From contig CM067568.1 of NCBI GenBank assembly GCA_034336665.1, forward strand, positions 16,339,983 through 16,403,982: a stretch of 64,000 bases of DNA, in the 5' to 3' direction. Position numbers and translations under genes: made by a program. The notes beneath the pieces were generated by a model. It was given only the letters and a program-made list of their open reading frames with translations, was not told the origin of the DNA and did not search any database. This DNA is from Luscinia megarhynchos. Its lineage: Eukaryota > Chordata > Aves > Passeriformes > Turdidae. Shown here one piece after another: positions 40,401-49,763 of the stretch (positions are counted from its first letter, which is position 1; each line of letters starts with the position of its first letter).

Positions 40401-43400
40401 GGGAAAGGAAGAAATGCTTTTCTGGGCCTAAATTGTTTGCTTGACTTTTTAAAGAAAGAAAGAACCTCTTCAAGCAGGATCTTGCAACATCTTGGGCTAG
40501 TGATGCAACTATTCAGCAAGTCACTGATGGGATGTTTCAGAAGCTAATTGTGGAGGACCTGAGCTAATGAGCAATTCCCACACCTGTGCACACAAGAAGA
40601 AAACAGTCCAGCCACATAGGCTTGGGCTCTGAGAGGAGTAAATGAGGATGTGGCAAGATGGGAACCCCCCTCCAAAGCCCATTAAATTCAATTACTCAGA
40701 ATTTCTGGAATTTGAGGAGCATTTTCTCAAAATTCAGGATATATTAATTCCAAAGGGACTTGCAGAATGTTTGGCCATGCACCATAACACATTTCATTCC
40801 TCCCTATAGTACAGCTTTAACCAATGGTCAAAAAATGATGTTGTGTCAGGAGCCCAGATTGCACATACAGAGTAAGAAATAGTAAAATTGTTTTGAGAGT
40901 AATATACCTAAGATCTTATCACCTTTCACCAGTGCAGAATGGAGATGGGTTCAAGCTGTCAGGTTTTTTTTTCTAAATCAAATAATTCTCAAGGATCAAG
41001 ACTTCTGAGATCTGGCCTTTAAAAAGCCTTGTGGACAGCCAGATGTTGTTGGAAGTACCACTTATTAACATGGTATGACTTCTCACTTCTCACCTGACTA
41101 GTGGCCAAAGTCTCTGAATTAAACAGTAAAGAGTCTCATTTTTCTACATTCTGAAATCTTGAGCTCAATTTTCACAAGTAGTTTCAAGTGAGGGAGAGCA
41201 ATAACTATGTGTGGTTGAGGAATACATCTAAGTTTTCCTACACTGTTGAAATTGAAAACAAGGTTTTGAATTGTTATTTAAGACAACTGACAGGAAAGTA
41301 TTAAAAAAACCCCAACAAAAAACAACAACAAAACAAGGAAAGTACAGAATGCAACTGGTCAAATTTTGAAATAAAATATTTCTGCTTTGTTAGTGCAATC
41401 AAGATGACAACAGTACCAGTTCTGGCAGGGAGTGGAGTAAGTTCCTCCAGATGAGTAGACTTTGCCTTGAAACATACAGGGGCAGCTGTCTCTGGGGATG
41501 CATTTCTTGCTGCTGAGGTCATCAAGGATAGTTCCTGTTCAGACACAATGGCTAGTTAATATTCCTTTGGTGAGTCTGGGAAACACCATCAAGGAAGATT
41601 AGAGTATGGAAAAAACTCTGGAGTGTTCAGCATTTCATAAAATGAATGGGATACTTTTAAAGGAAAACACCACAGGCCCTTTCAGATGTTAATGGATGGG
41701 AAATATTTCTTACTAGAACTCAAATGAAAGCAATGCCAAACTCAAAGAACATTTCCTGTTATGAAATTTTTCACAGTGAGCAGGATTATCAAGTGCCAGA
41801 TTGCAAGGCTGTGAGCCAGTTTCCATCATTATCTAATAGTGAATCTAACAGAAATCAGAGCCTCATCTTAGACTATTTCATGTGCAAATTTACACATGCA
41901 CACACATGGAAATGTATCTAATTTGTATTTATGTTTTGTGTCAGTTAAGCTACAGCAAGACTCAGTGTCATAGCAGGGAGGCATCTCATGAGACATCTTC
42001 ACTTGCATTCTTACTGTCTAGAGAGCACCTCTTCTCTTTCCATATCTGCACCATTTTTTCCCCTGTCTAGTCCTTAGAAGTCTTAGCCTCCCCTCTCCAG
42101 TGTCAGGATCTCGAGTCTTTAGAAATCTAGCTTTTCCAAGAAGAAAGCTGGTAAATGATGCTAGATGAACCAGTTTATTTGTTGTCTGAAATGCTAAAGA
42201 GAGGGAACAACCTCCCTTTTTGTCCCTTGATGTGTGTGACCATTGGCAGAAGCGAGCTGCCTTACCAGGAGGACAGAAACAGCCATCCGTACACGGGGCT
42301 TTACAAATCTTGCTCCTTTCTGGATCTGCACATGTGTCAGCACAGGAATTTCCACATTCCATGTATTCCATGTTGTTTGGGCATTCCTGATCTGCAAGAC
42401 CAAACCAAAATGGTCTACGTTAATGATGTATTTATAAGATCTCTCAAATTGTTGTATCACTACCCAACCCCTTCTTCCTCCTTTGCTCCATATTTTTTTG
42501 CAAGACCTTCTATCCAGATATGTTGTGTTTGTTTAATCTCTTAAAGGAATCGTTTTATGGCCACTTTTACTTTATCTTTTGGACAAAACTGTGCTGCTGG
42601 GAATTATGAGCTTTCTCACATTACATTACTATCTCAAGGTTGGCTGAAGTCACAATACAAGCAAAAAACACCAGATTCATTTAGGGAGTCATAATAGTTT
42701 ATTTTTGCCTGAAGCATCAGTTCTTCTGACATTAATTTGCTATCCCAAATCCCCACCAGCAGTTTGGGTGAACTACCTGTAGCCTTTCCCCTGGATTTAA
42801 AGAGATTTCTTACTCAGTAACTGGACTACTGAGTATGAAAACACAGGGTAAGATAAGTACAAACAAATTGCTCTTCTCAGTAACTACTTCTGTCTAGTTG
42901 TCACAATGTTGAAATAAGGCTCTTTTATGAGTTAAATGTGCATAGTAAAAAAAAAAAAAAAAATCGAGAAAACCTAGTTGTAAGAAAGAAGTGGGCAATA
43001 TCAAGGTATATTCTAATTTAAGGAGCAAAATCAAGTTCAATTTGTAAAAGCTTTTCCATTAACAATGGTTTTGTCAAAGATTTATTCAAGGTAGTTACCA
43101 GAGCTCCTAGCTTTGGTCTGCTGGGATCAGAATACTTGTGTAAATGTGTAACCTGAAATAAATCTCCAGAGCAGTAGCTACTTACAGCAGAGTTCTTTGG
43201 TCCTCCATTCCCCAGGGTCTCCTTTCCTCAGGACACAGTCTCGAGAGTACTGGTTTAAAGTGCTGCATATGCAGCTGGAAACCAGATCAGAATGAGAAGA
43301 ATTAACTGCACAGTAGCACATATCCTCAGCACAGGTCTCTATGTAGTCATCAAAGGCAACCACTCTGGGGCAGTTTCCAAAACGGGACATAAGCTTCTTG

Positions 43401-46400
43401 CATCCTTTTTTCTATTAAAAGGCAAGAAAAGCAAAAAAGCAATACTTAATTATTGACATTTTCCCACCTTTTAGGTTTTTGAATATATACCCTAAGTTTT
43501 GATGACACAATTCCAGGGTCACAGAATAATTCAAGTTGGAAGGGATCTCAGGAGATTATCCAGTCTAATTTTCTGCCACCAAGTCCTTTGCCTTGGACTG
43601 GAAGCTGTCATGCAATTGGGCAGTTTTGCAATATCTATTTTTTTAACACCATAATAGGTCATTCTTTCAGCTGTAAGAACATAATTTTGCTCAAATTTAT
43701 GTGTAGAGCTCTGAAAAAATCAGTTTTTCAAAAGAGTGCATGCTCTGTAATTAAGATTTGTTTCAACAGTCTCTTCAACACTGTAGGTTGGGAGAGTTTG
43801 TTCTTCTTGGTCCCACAGACTTACATATGTACTGCATCTATTGTCTTTCCTCCTGGGATGTCTTCCAGTGTGGTCATCTGGGCTCACATCAGCACACTTT
43901 TGTGATGGATCCTCTACTTTGTGGAAGTTCCCAAACTGCCTCGGATGCATTTTATATCCTGCAAAAATCCCCAGATGCATTTCAGTAACTGCCTGCAATT
44001 CTTTAGGTCAATTAATGGGCTATAAAGATGCACTTACTCTTTGGGCTCAAAGGCAGTATGCACTTCATGAGATGCCCAAATTTAACCAGCATCCATATTT
44101 TATAGAGGATGACAGCCTGATAGAACCTACTGTTGGGCTAGAGTCAGGAATCTGGCACACTTGTATCAAGGCCTGCTGTCAGCCCAGGCATTTAAAAATC
44201 ATGTGAGACTCTTGAACTTTCTGTTACTTCTGATAATTTCCAAGGACTTCTCTGTTTTGGATGTGTTTGATCTTACAGAGTTTCTGTTTGGCATGTGTAA
44301 CAATCATGCAGGTATTACATAAAGGGGTGTTGTTATAACTTTGGATTCAGTCCTGCAGGTGATATCCCAGGGTGAAGGTTTCTTTCCATCCATCCAACCT
44401 GTTGCAGGATTATAGACTCAGCTATTTGCAATATTTGAAGGTGTCAGTGGATGGCACCACAGTTTCTTCAAAGACATGTTGTGTTTTCTCTGATGCTTTT
44501 ATTTCATTACAGAGGCAAAAATAATCATGCATAGAGTGATTAAAAATAGAAGAACAGAAAATGCACTCATGCATTTCCTTAAAGTATGCTATTGTCAGTG
44601 ATGCTGCATGATAGCCAAGCAATTAATTTTGGTCAAAGCGGTTGGAGACTCTCTCAAGTCATCATTATAAATATGAAAAAAATAGAAAATCCCAAATCAT
44701 CTCAGAACCTCTTAAAATACATCTCCTGTCTATGGAAATATTCATGTGCCTGCTAGGAAATCTGAAAGCCTGCTCAGAGGAAACAAATATCAAGTTTCAT
44801 GTCATGTATGAGGAAGTCTGTTTACGGTGGAATATGCTGTATTTATGACCTACCATCCAAAATCAAATCATTCTTCCCATTGCCATCATAGTTCCCACAT
44901 AGACCACATATTTTCTCTTTATATGTTTCTTCCAGGTCCAGCTACAAAAGAGGAAACCCAGAGTTTAAAGTCTTTTCCCTGTATCACCAGCATTTGTTGC
45001 AAAGTGATTCACAACAGAAAAGTGCAGTGGCAGAAATGCTCATTCCCAGTTTGTAGCAATCTCCTTTCCTGGTACAAATCTCTCATAAAACTTATCTGCA
45101 GACAGATTGAATTCAAATGGGAAGAGAATCCTCCAGCCATTGTCATTGCTACCCACTGAAGAGGTAACTGATGCATGTTGAATACTGGATTAATCCAGTG
45201 TCTCCCAGTATAGAGATTCTGGTATACAAACATTTGGTATATCTTGCAGGGTACCACAGCTCCTCTCTGGGCACATCAGATAACTGTGCTCTAATGCTGG
45301 ATGCTGTAAAGAAGCAGCCTCTGGTTAACTTTTAGCCATATATAATGTGTTTTCTAGTCCATAGGAAGATGAAAAATTTTATAGCACTTCTAGGTGTGAG
45401 TCTGCCCAGTATTACTTGTTTTGCCCATGCTTAGTGGAAATAAACAGCTAGGTTAGCACACTACTGCCTTGCTGGTTAAAACTATTGTACCTTTTCACTC
45501 CTTCATGCTTGGGAAACAGTAGTGGTGCCACTCAGGTCCACCAAAAAATGGCAGTGCTTTTCCTACTGTTGCATCCACTCTACAGTAATGTAGAGGTACT
45601 GCCTTTAACACTTTAGGTATTAATTAGTACACGGGAAGGGAGAAAGCAAATACTTCAATAAATCAGAATTTCAATATCAGTTGATTACTTCCTGTTGTTT
45701 TTTTCTCTCTATTCACATTTTATCCTCTTCCCATCTCTCTGAATGGCAAAACATGACACATAAGTCATTTACTTCCATTTAGCTAATCTCAGTCCTGATT
45801 GTGAAGGACAAGTGTTCATACACAAAAATGCAAATGTGCTCTTGCAGAAGAGGACATTGCAGGGTAGATGTTTAGAGGAGAATTCCCTCATAGCATGGCT
45901 TTGGAGTGAATGGGGCCCAGGTCTGAAGTGGTCACACAGATTAGTTTCCCACACAAGATGTGTTTGAGACAGAGTAGCAAGGCAGAGGAGGAGGGCTGTT
46001 GTTTTGCTGCCAGTACCCCATGGAGCAAGGAGCTAACTACAGATGTGTTATATCCAGGGTTAACCCTTTTGTTATATAAAATTAGCTGGAAATGCCACAG
46101 GGTAGTGCCTCCCTGCCCCTGCACTGTAAAACTATTACATAGTTTGGTATTTCTCTATCAGCTTATAGATACAGTGACACCTCCCTCCCACAATTTCATA
46201 CATCAACTCAGTGCCTGAACCCAGCCCTGCTTTTCATCACTGATGAGGTTCACCAGGAGGAAAGCAACTAACTGACTGTTCATACTAGGAGAGTGTCAGC
46301 CCAGTTCCACTTGAGTGTCAGGCCCAGCTTGGAAGTCACTTGGAAGTATGTACAGGTGTCCTCAATCAGGATGCTCTTCAAGCTGAAAGGCATGGCGATC

Positions 46401-49400
46401 CTGGAAATTCGAGGGAGCAAAACAGATTGCAGTGAAAAAAAGACTAATGAAATCCTCACAGACATATAGGACAGAAAATCAGAGTTAAAAGGAAATAAAC
46501 ATGACATGGGAACATTCTGCAAGGTTAGTCTTCGTCCACACAATGCATTACGTTGTCTACTGTGTCCTTTTACCAACCTTAATCCACAACTCAATGCATT
46601 TGGTCTCTTGTCAATACTACATCAGCCACTCCAAGGATATAACCCAAAAGTTTATAAAAAACAAGGTGATAATATTGGGAAAATGACCCTCTACATGAGC
46701 ACACTGCACGTTATTATCATCCTTCCAGTATTTCCTTGACATTTGGGATTCATACACAACTCTGTTCTGTTACTCATGTACTGATGTAACTCAGACCTAC
46801 ATTACTTTTCCATCTTACAAAGACAATTAACATTAATTTTGCAACAGCCTAAAAACTTAGAAATTCAGAAAATGGCTAGGAGATGGGAGATTTCTTGCCC
46901 TTTTGGTTTAGGAGACACATATGGGCTTTGGTGCTATAATTACAACAGAATGGTCCTATTCTGTATTTGGTTGTTTCTAAAAGGCTGTCAGGACAGCCCA
47001 TATGTTTGCAATTTTCTCTCCAACAAGACTGTGAGGGGATTTCCCAGAGTCAAAAGTTGCCTAAGCCCTTCATAATTATATGTTAGGAGGAGAACTCTGC
47101 ACTTCTCATGAGGACTGCCCTTAACATTGTGCCAAATCTGCAACTATTGTTGCATATGATTTTTACTTAAGGAATATTTTTACCCATCTCTTTGCAGTTT
47201 CCTTTGTGGCTCATTGGTGGATAGGAAATAAAGGTATCGATTTTGACTTCTAAAAATTTTATCTTTTCTTATAAGAAGATCACTGGGCAAGTTGTAAAGC
47301 AGTGCAATTTTCTAGACTTATCTATCTGGAAACAGAAAATTATTCCTAAAAGAACCATCTATTCCTGAACAGCAGCATCAAACAGTAGGGTTAGTACTAC
47401 ATAAATAATTTTTTTGAGAAAATAGAAAAACCACATGGCTTCTACAAATCTAAACTTTTTATGAATAAAGTGTTGGGGTTTATGTACTTACCTTCATTCC
47501 TCCCTCTCAAATCAAAGCAACATTAAGGAAACCTCAAAACACCTGTTTTTATAATATACACATTGCTCTCAACTTGTTGATGTTGTTCCCTGGGATGTGT
47601 AGTTTAGTTTAAATGGCTCTTCCCTTCTCAACACTACAGGGGGGTCTCTTCACAATACCCTGTTCAAAAAGCTGTGAACATCTCATACACAACCACTGCT
47701 TTCCAGTCAGAGCACCTAACACACAGCCATAAAAATGCAGCACCAAACAACAGTTCAGGCTTACTCACTTCTTCCCATTCACAGTGATTCCTGTCTCCTT
47801 CACCTCCAGGACCACTCCATCAATGGTGACAGTGAAGTAGATCAGGAAGCTGTTCTTGACACTGCGCCTGATCTGAATGTTAAAGTCCTGGTAGCTGTCA
47901 TTGCAGTGTGAAGCGAAGACATAGGTACAGGTTCCAGGGAAAGTAAACTTTACATGGTCAAATGTATGGAAGTGGAAATTGCCCCAGGTGGCACATTCAC
48001 TCCTACTGACAGCAGAGACCTGGACTAAAGAAAAATCATAGTAGAGGAACTTAGAAATTCACCCCAGATGAGGTTCTTGCCCTTTTTTTGCTGAAAAACA
48101 TTAAAGGGGCAGATTTTCAAAGGTAAAAAGAAGCCCTTGGGAAGCAGTTTCATCTCACTGAACTTTTGAAGTCCATGACTTTTGAAGTATAGAGATACCT
48201 GCAACGTGAGCAGATTAGCCCAGTCTCCTTTGAAGTTAACAGTGAGAAGCAGAAGAGGTTCAGCTTTCTCATCTTACATATGTGCCTAGCAAGAAGATGC
48301 TGAAAACCACATGCATCTCTCCATTGTCTAGAAAGACTGTCTATATGCTGTAGAATATTTATACTGTAGATATTTAAAGTGAAGTGAGGAGAATCCCATT
48401 CTAGATGTCTAAATCTCATTTATCTCAGGCAAGGCTTTGTATTGAGTGTTTTCCAGGAGACATGGTTTTACAGCAAAATGGCAGCTGCTGATCTCAGTGG
48501 TTGAGGCTGCTACCAGCTTCAGCTGTTGGCTAAGAGATATTTAGTTTTCCATCTCAACTCACATTTTGGACCTCTGAGTGTACCTCAGTCAAAGGTATAG
48601 ATACATACCCTAAATGCATATAAGACATTATTTCAGAAAGCAGTTTTCACACCAGTAAACTTCACAAAGAAAATATTAATCACCTTAAATTAAATTATAT
48701 ATGCTTGCTACAAAATAATCTCAACATTTCTTCTGACAGAATAACAAATGAAATGGGCAAATTTCTCTGTGTTGATTCAGGTAGCACATTTAGGAATAGC
48801 AACATCCACCACAGATCAAATCAAAACCAGTTACTCATTTACTCAGTAAACTCTAAAATATTATGAAATATTCCTGCCTAAGAATCAGCAGGGAAGAACT
48901 GAGAAATTCAGATCCTTATATTATAAATGTGCAGCCCAAACTCAAGTCCCAGTAAGTTCTTGCATAAACAGCTTTTAAGGGGACTGCTACTATTATAGGT
49001 GATTGCAGCACTGTAGTGGAATAAGGCAATTTACCACTTTTCTACACAGTGGCAAGGGCAAGTGAGAAAGTTTGGCTATCCTGGAAGTGAAATTACTGGA
49101 ATTACTAAGGTGGTAATAACTGGTATATCAACTGTATATTAAGCAGCTGGGAAAAGTGTAAGACATTAAAAACCAAACCAGGAGGTAGCAGTGCAGCAGA
49201 CCACAAAAAATGTGATTCCTGCTAATGCAGCATTTCATACTGGTCAATCAAGCCTAGCTGGTGATATGGCAAGTACTTCCTCTATGAAGAATATTGTGAA
49301 ATGTGTTGAAAAGGGTATCACCATTTTTTTGCTTTGTTTTTTGGTGCAAATGGCATTCAGAGGGTCTCCTCTTTAAAATTAGTCACTTAGGACATAAAAC

Positions 49401-49689
49401 AGTTGATACACTACCTAGTAATGAAAAGAAAGAAGTAAATACTTAAATGGTTGACAATAAGGATAAGAATGTACAATATTTAATAGTATCTGGTATATCT
49501 ACAGCTCTTACATGAATATGCTACACATTTTCATTTGTCAACTCTATTTCTCACTTATGGAGAGCCATATGACAGCAAGTAATGCAAGAATTAGATTCTT
49601 TTCTTACCTATCTGAACTGGTTCTTTGCCCTTGCAAAAACTCCAAATTAGGCAGAAGATCCAAAATGATCTTCCATTTTTTATTTCCAT
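7430..49689 (-). CDS. MUC5B: Ovomucin alpha subunit (gel-forming mucin without PTS domain), complete gene of 47 coding exons
   Basis: Secreted oligomeric glycoprotein expected to form the thick egg-white gel. I joined 47 coding exons, all with GT-AG introns and compatible phases, giving 6,327 nt or 2,108 codons plus stop; this matches the length I recall for chicken ovomucin alpha. Order: signal peptide (about 1-21), D1 (about 36-381), D2 (382-763), D'D3 (764-1205), short linker (1206-1428), D4 (1429-1762), vWC modules (1763-1996), CTCK (1997-2108). There are no CysD modules and no tandem-repeat exon, unlike MUC2, MUC5AC and mammalian MUC5B. The start is fixed by the TATA box, a strong Kozak context and the signal peptide; no frameshift or internal stop was seen. 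The symbol follows the chicken database name; strict orthology with mammalian MUC5B is doubtful because ovomucin sits next to MUC2. Exon coordinates are in the block entries below. Confidence 0.9.
7770..7850. repeat. Possible ancient interspersed repeat in the last ovomucin intron
   Basis: The stretch containing AACTTCAGTGGATTTTTGAT and TTAGGCCC resembles a motif common in bird and reptile genomes (a TTGACTTCAGTGGG ... ATCAGGCCC type). I cannot name the family with confidence. Confidence 0.3.
9826..14484 (-). CDS. MUC5B: Ovomucin exons 39-44: vWC-type cysteine-rich modules
   Basis: Exons 14307-14484, 13605-13709, 12935-12975, 12252-12374, 11233-11328 and 9826-9954. Exon 39 is a clear vWC (CQYCTCDEATLNVSCFPRPC ... 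EDPCCTETVC). Exons 40-41 (EDGCCPIFSC, then IPKGVCVSEGVEFK), 42-43 (CENCVCMDEQD ... CQTTC, GQCCSQCQQVAC) and 44 (YDNCTQYTCTES) give further modules. Exons 41, 42, 44 and 45 have exactly the lengths and phases of the corresponding MUC2-like exons in this window (41, 123, 129 and 40 nt); exon 43 differs by one codon (96 against 99 nt). Confidence 0.9.
9957..10060. repeat. A-rich low-complexity tract
   Basis: Runs of AAAAT, AAAC and AAACC over about 100 bases, immediately upstream of the exon 44 acceptor on the minus strand, where they read as a long T-rich tract that may serve as an extended polypyrimidine tract. Confidence 0.7.
10660..10716 (-). mobile_element. CR1 fragment (3' end)
   Basis: Reverse complement of a CR1 3' end: GAATCACAG-like repeats followed by GGTGGAAAAGACCTCCAAG and ATCATC. 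About 57 bases are recognisable, in an ovomucin intron. Confidence 0.75.
13453..13481. repeat. Poly-A run of 29
   Basis: Uninterrupted A homopolymer on the + strand (T on the transcribed strand), in the intron after exon 40, about 125 bases from its donor. Confidence 0.9.
14922..19893 (-). CDS. MUC5B: Ovomucin exons 32-38: D4 assembly
   Basis: Exons 19643-19893, 19035-19218, 18318-18510, 17507-17685, 15574-15643, 15314-15435 and the 32-nt 14922-14953. Exon 32 opens VWD4 (SGWGNEHYVTFDGAYYHF); the usual GDPH self-cleavage motif reads GNEH here. Exons 33-34 contain KGLCGTCTNQKSDD. Exon 35 is C8-4 (YYEACVASGCSEEHPSTEC) and is strikingly GC-rich; its donor GTGAGC merges with the 23-bp minisatellite. 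Exons 36-37 form a TIL module (SCPQDQVYKPCG ... VEGCYCPDGKILL). Exon 38 begins the following vWC module (GCTAQDGSVKK). All junction phases agree (1-0-1-2-1-2-1-0). Confidence 0.9.
15690..15970. other. GC-rich, CpG-containing patch in intron 35
   Basis: Roughly 280 bases much richer in G and C than the rest of the intron, with several CpGs and runs such as GGGGCGGGCGGGGCGC. It lies between exon 36 and the minisatellite. No protein family is recognisable in its overlapping frames. It may be a small CpG island, a remnant of an inserted element, or the product of GC-biased conversion. Confidence 0.5.
16114..17506. repeat. 23-bp minisatellite, about 60 copies, in intron 35 of ovomucin
   Basis: Tandem units with consensus GCTCACAGCACTGCCATTCCCAG on the + strand. 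Variants include TGCCAGG for TCCCAGG, GCTGAC for GCTCAC, CTATT for CCATT and CCGGG for CCAGG. At least three units carry a 2-bp AG insertion (CACAGAGCAC). About 1,390 bases divided by 23 gives about 60 units. Because 23 is not a multiple of 3 and the unit has no + strand stop, it yields long meaningless frames. On the transcribed strand each GCTCAC unit reads GTGAGC, a 5' splice-site-like hexamer, and the array runs directly into the true donor of exon 35. Confidence 0.95.
20159..23183 (-). CDS. MUC5B: Ovomucin exons 28-31: vestigial central region between D3 and D4
   Basis: Exons 23028-23183, 21718-21810, 20838-21079 and 20159-20336. In MUC2, MUC5AC and MUC5B this is where the long, heavily O-glycosylated Pro/Thr/Ser exon sits. 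Here it is reduced to two short patches: TPSTPAQ plus TSAPPSSKVATP across exons 28-29, and STPAPGVTNQVPAPTRTS in exon 30. The rest is cysteine-rich (CLCCYNGKTYTLNE, CAYSVCNKSCQIELVWAEC), and exon 31 (NETWNFGNCHTATCLGEG ... GCCEVSEC) is the module that precedes D4 in the family. Exon 29 is symmetric (93 nt, phase 1-1), so it could be skipped without a frameshift. Confidence 0.85.
22434..22485. repeat. (AT)n and (TTTA)n microsatellite
   Basis: About 35 bases of TA dinucleotides followed by TTTA tetranucleotides, inside intron 28 between the two vestigial linker exons. Confidence 0.85.
24211..30717 (-). CDS. MUC5B: Ovomucin exons 18-27: D' and D3 assembly
   Basis: Exons 30617-30717, 30168-30319, 28298-28436, 27491-27601, 26907-27086, 26291-26527, 25286-25442, 24951-25079, 24450-24534 and 24211-24248. 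Exons 18-19 are the D' TIL-type module (CPAPMYYFNC ... GCMCPDGLVL ... CPCVHGG). Exon 20 opens VWD3 (GNGHYMSFDGEKFDFLGDC). Exon 23 has CGLCGDFDG with an intact CxxC (26507-26518). Exon 24 is C8-3 (CFCTSVAAYSRSC). Exons 25-27 hold TIL3 with the mucin-typical PCGAPCLRTCRNP. D3 is the part that makes N-terminal intermolecular disulfides in gel-forming mucins. Intron 19, between exons 19 and 20, contains an LTR. Confidence 0.9.
28790..29356 (+). mobile_element. Solo LTR of an avian endogenous retrovirus, intron 19 of ovomucin
   Basis: A 567-bp element with TG...CA ends. It has the avian LTR layout: a U3 with GGGTCTGGCTGATATGGAG and TTTTGGCTACTGCTGAG, a GCTCAGCAATAAAAG promoter-like box, a TTTATTAAAC polyadenylation-type signal, and a U5 ending in GTCAACCCACCA. 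Flanks carry a likely target duplication, TATCT(C) before and TATCT(T) after. No internal retroviral genes or second LTR are visible, so it is a solo LTR from recombination. It lies antisense to ovomucin. I would place it among ERVL-type LTRs common in songbirds, but the family is not certain. Confidence 0.75.
31105..40153 (-). CDS. MUC5B: Ovomucin exons 9-17: D2 assembly (VWD2, C8-2, TIL2)
   Basis: Exons 40015-40153, 39320-39421, 39043-39112, 38668-38805, 37961-38125, 37028-37122, 35441-35567, 32146-32398 and 31105-31157. Exon 9 starts with the end of E1 (CTCKGGHWSC) and VWD2 (HITTFDNKRFNFHGNCHYVL). Exons 12-13 meet at SGLCGNFNN, where the first Cys of CxxC is Ser. Exons 14-15 encode C8-2 (HWCALL, CMYDTCN). 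Exon 16 is a single 253-nt TIL2 exon (ECPETMVYNYSVKYCNQSC, CACPEGTYL, CPCYYKGK). Exon 16 is clearly more GC-rich than its neighbours. Confidence 0.9.
41417..48024 (-). CDS. MUC5B: Ovomucin exons 2-8: D1 assembly (VWD1, C8-1, TIL1, E1)
   Basis: Exons 47769-48024, 46286-46400, 44854-44941, 43825-43958, 43186-43411, 42266-42391 and 41417-41534. Exon 2 opens VWD1 (CATWGNFHFHTFDH). Exon 4 carries the CGLCG motif (44897-44908), the CxxC thought to help disulfide exchange during multimer assembly. Exon 6 is the C8 domain (ETCAEDMCYC). Exons 7-8 form TIL1 (ECPNNMEYMECGNSC, GCFCPPG, CPCMFQGKVY). In VWF and gel-forming mucins D1 and D2 act in cis to order D3 disulfide pairing in the acidic Golgi. An unusual basic RHPRRK run sits between VWD1 and C8-1. 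Confidence 0.9.
42947..42963. repeat. Poly-A run of 17
   Basis: A homopolymer in the intron between exons 6 and 7. No adjacent element was recognised. Confidence 0.8.
43516..43580 (-). mobile_element. CR1 fragment (3' end)
   Basis: GGTCACAGAATAATTCAAG and TTGGAAGGGATCTCAGGAG match the reverse complement of a CR1 3' end. It is about 65 bases long, between ovomucin exons 5 and 6. Confidence 0.75.
49608..49689 (-). CDS. MUC5B: Ovomucin exon 1: signal peptide
   Basis: 82 nt, phase 0 to 1. It encodes MEIKNGRSFW followed by a hydrophobic core (IFCLIWSFC) and a small-residue end (CKG), then KEPVQI. Cleavage is expected near residue 21. The donor is GTAAGA. The first base of the next codon is in this exon and joins to exon 2 in frame. 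Confidence 0.85.
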
Positions 49690-49697
49690 CTTGACAT
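49680..49697 (-). promoter_or_regulatory. Five-codon uORF overlapping the ovomucin start codon
   Basis: An ATG at 49697 lies 8 nt upstream of the main ATG, in another frame. It reads five codons and stops at TAA (49680-49682), inside the main coding sequence. Its context is weak (T at -3, T at +4). The main ATG has A at -3 and G at +4, so leaky scanning would favour it. The uORF is in the mRNA only if transcription starts where the TATA box predicts. Confidence 0.5.
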
Positions 49698-49754
49698 GAA
49701 GTCGTAACTTGAAAATCCTTTCAGGGAAGTGTTTTTTCTTGGCTTATAGGCAGA

Positions 49755-49762
49755 TTTTTATA
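49755..49762 (-). promoter_or_regulatory. TATA box of the ovomucin gene
   Basis: TATAAAAA on the minus strand. A start site about 30 nt downstream, near 49732, gives a 5' leader of only some 40 nt before the ATG at 49689. A weaker CTATAAG lies just downstream. A strong TATA box fits a highly expressed, tissue-restricted secreted-protein gene. Position and sequence are seen directly; promoter function is inferred. Confidence 0.65.
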
Positions 49763-49763
49763 G

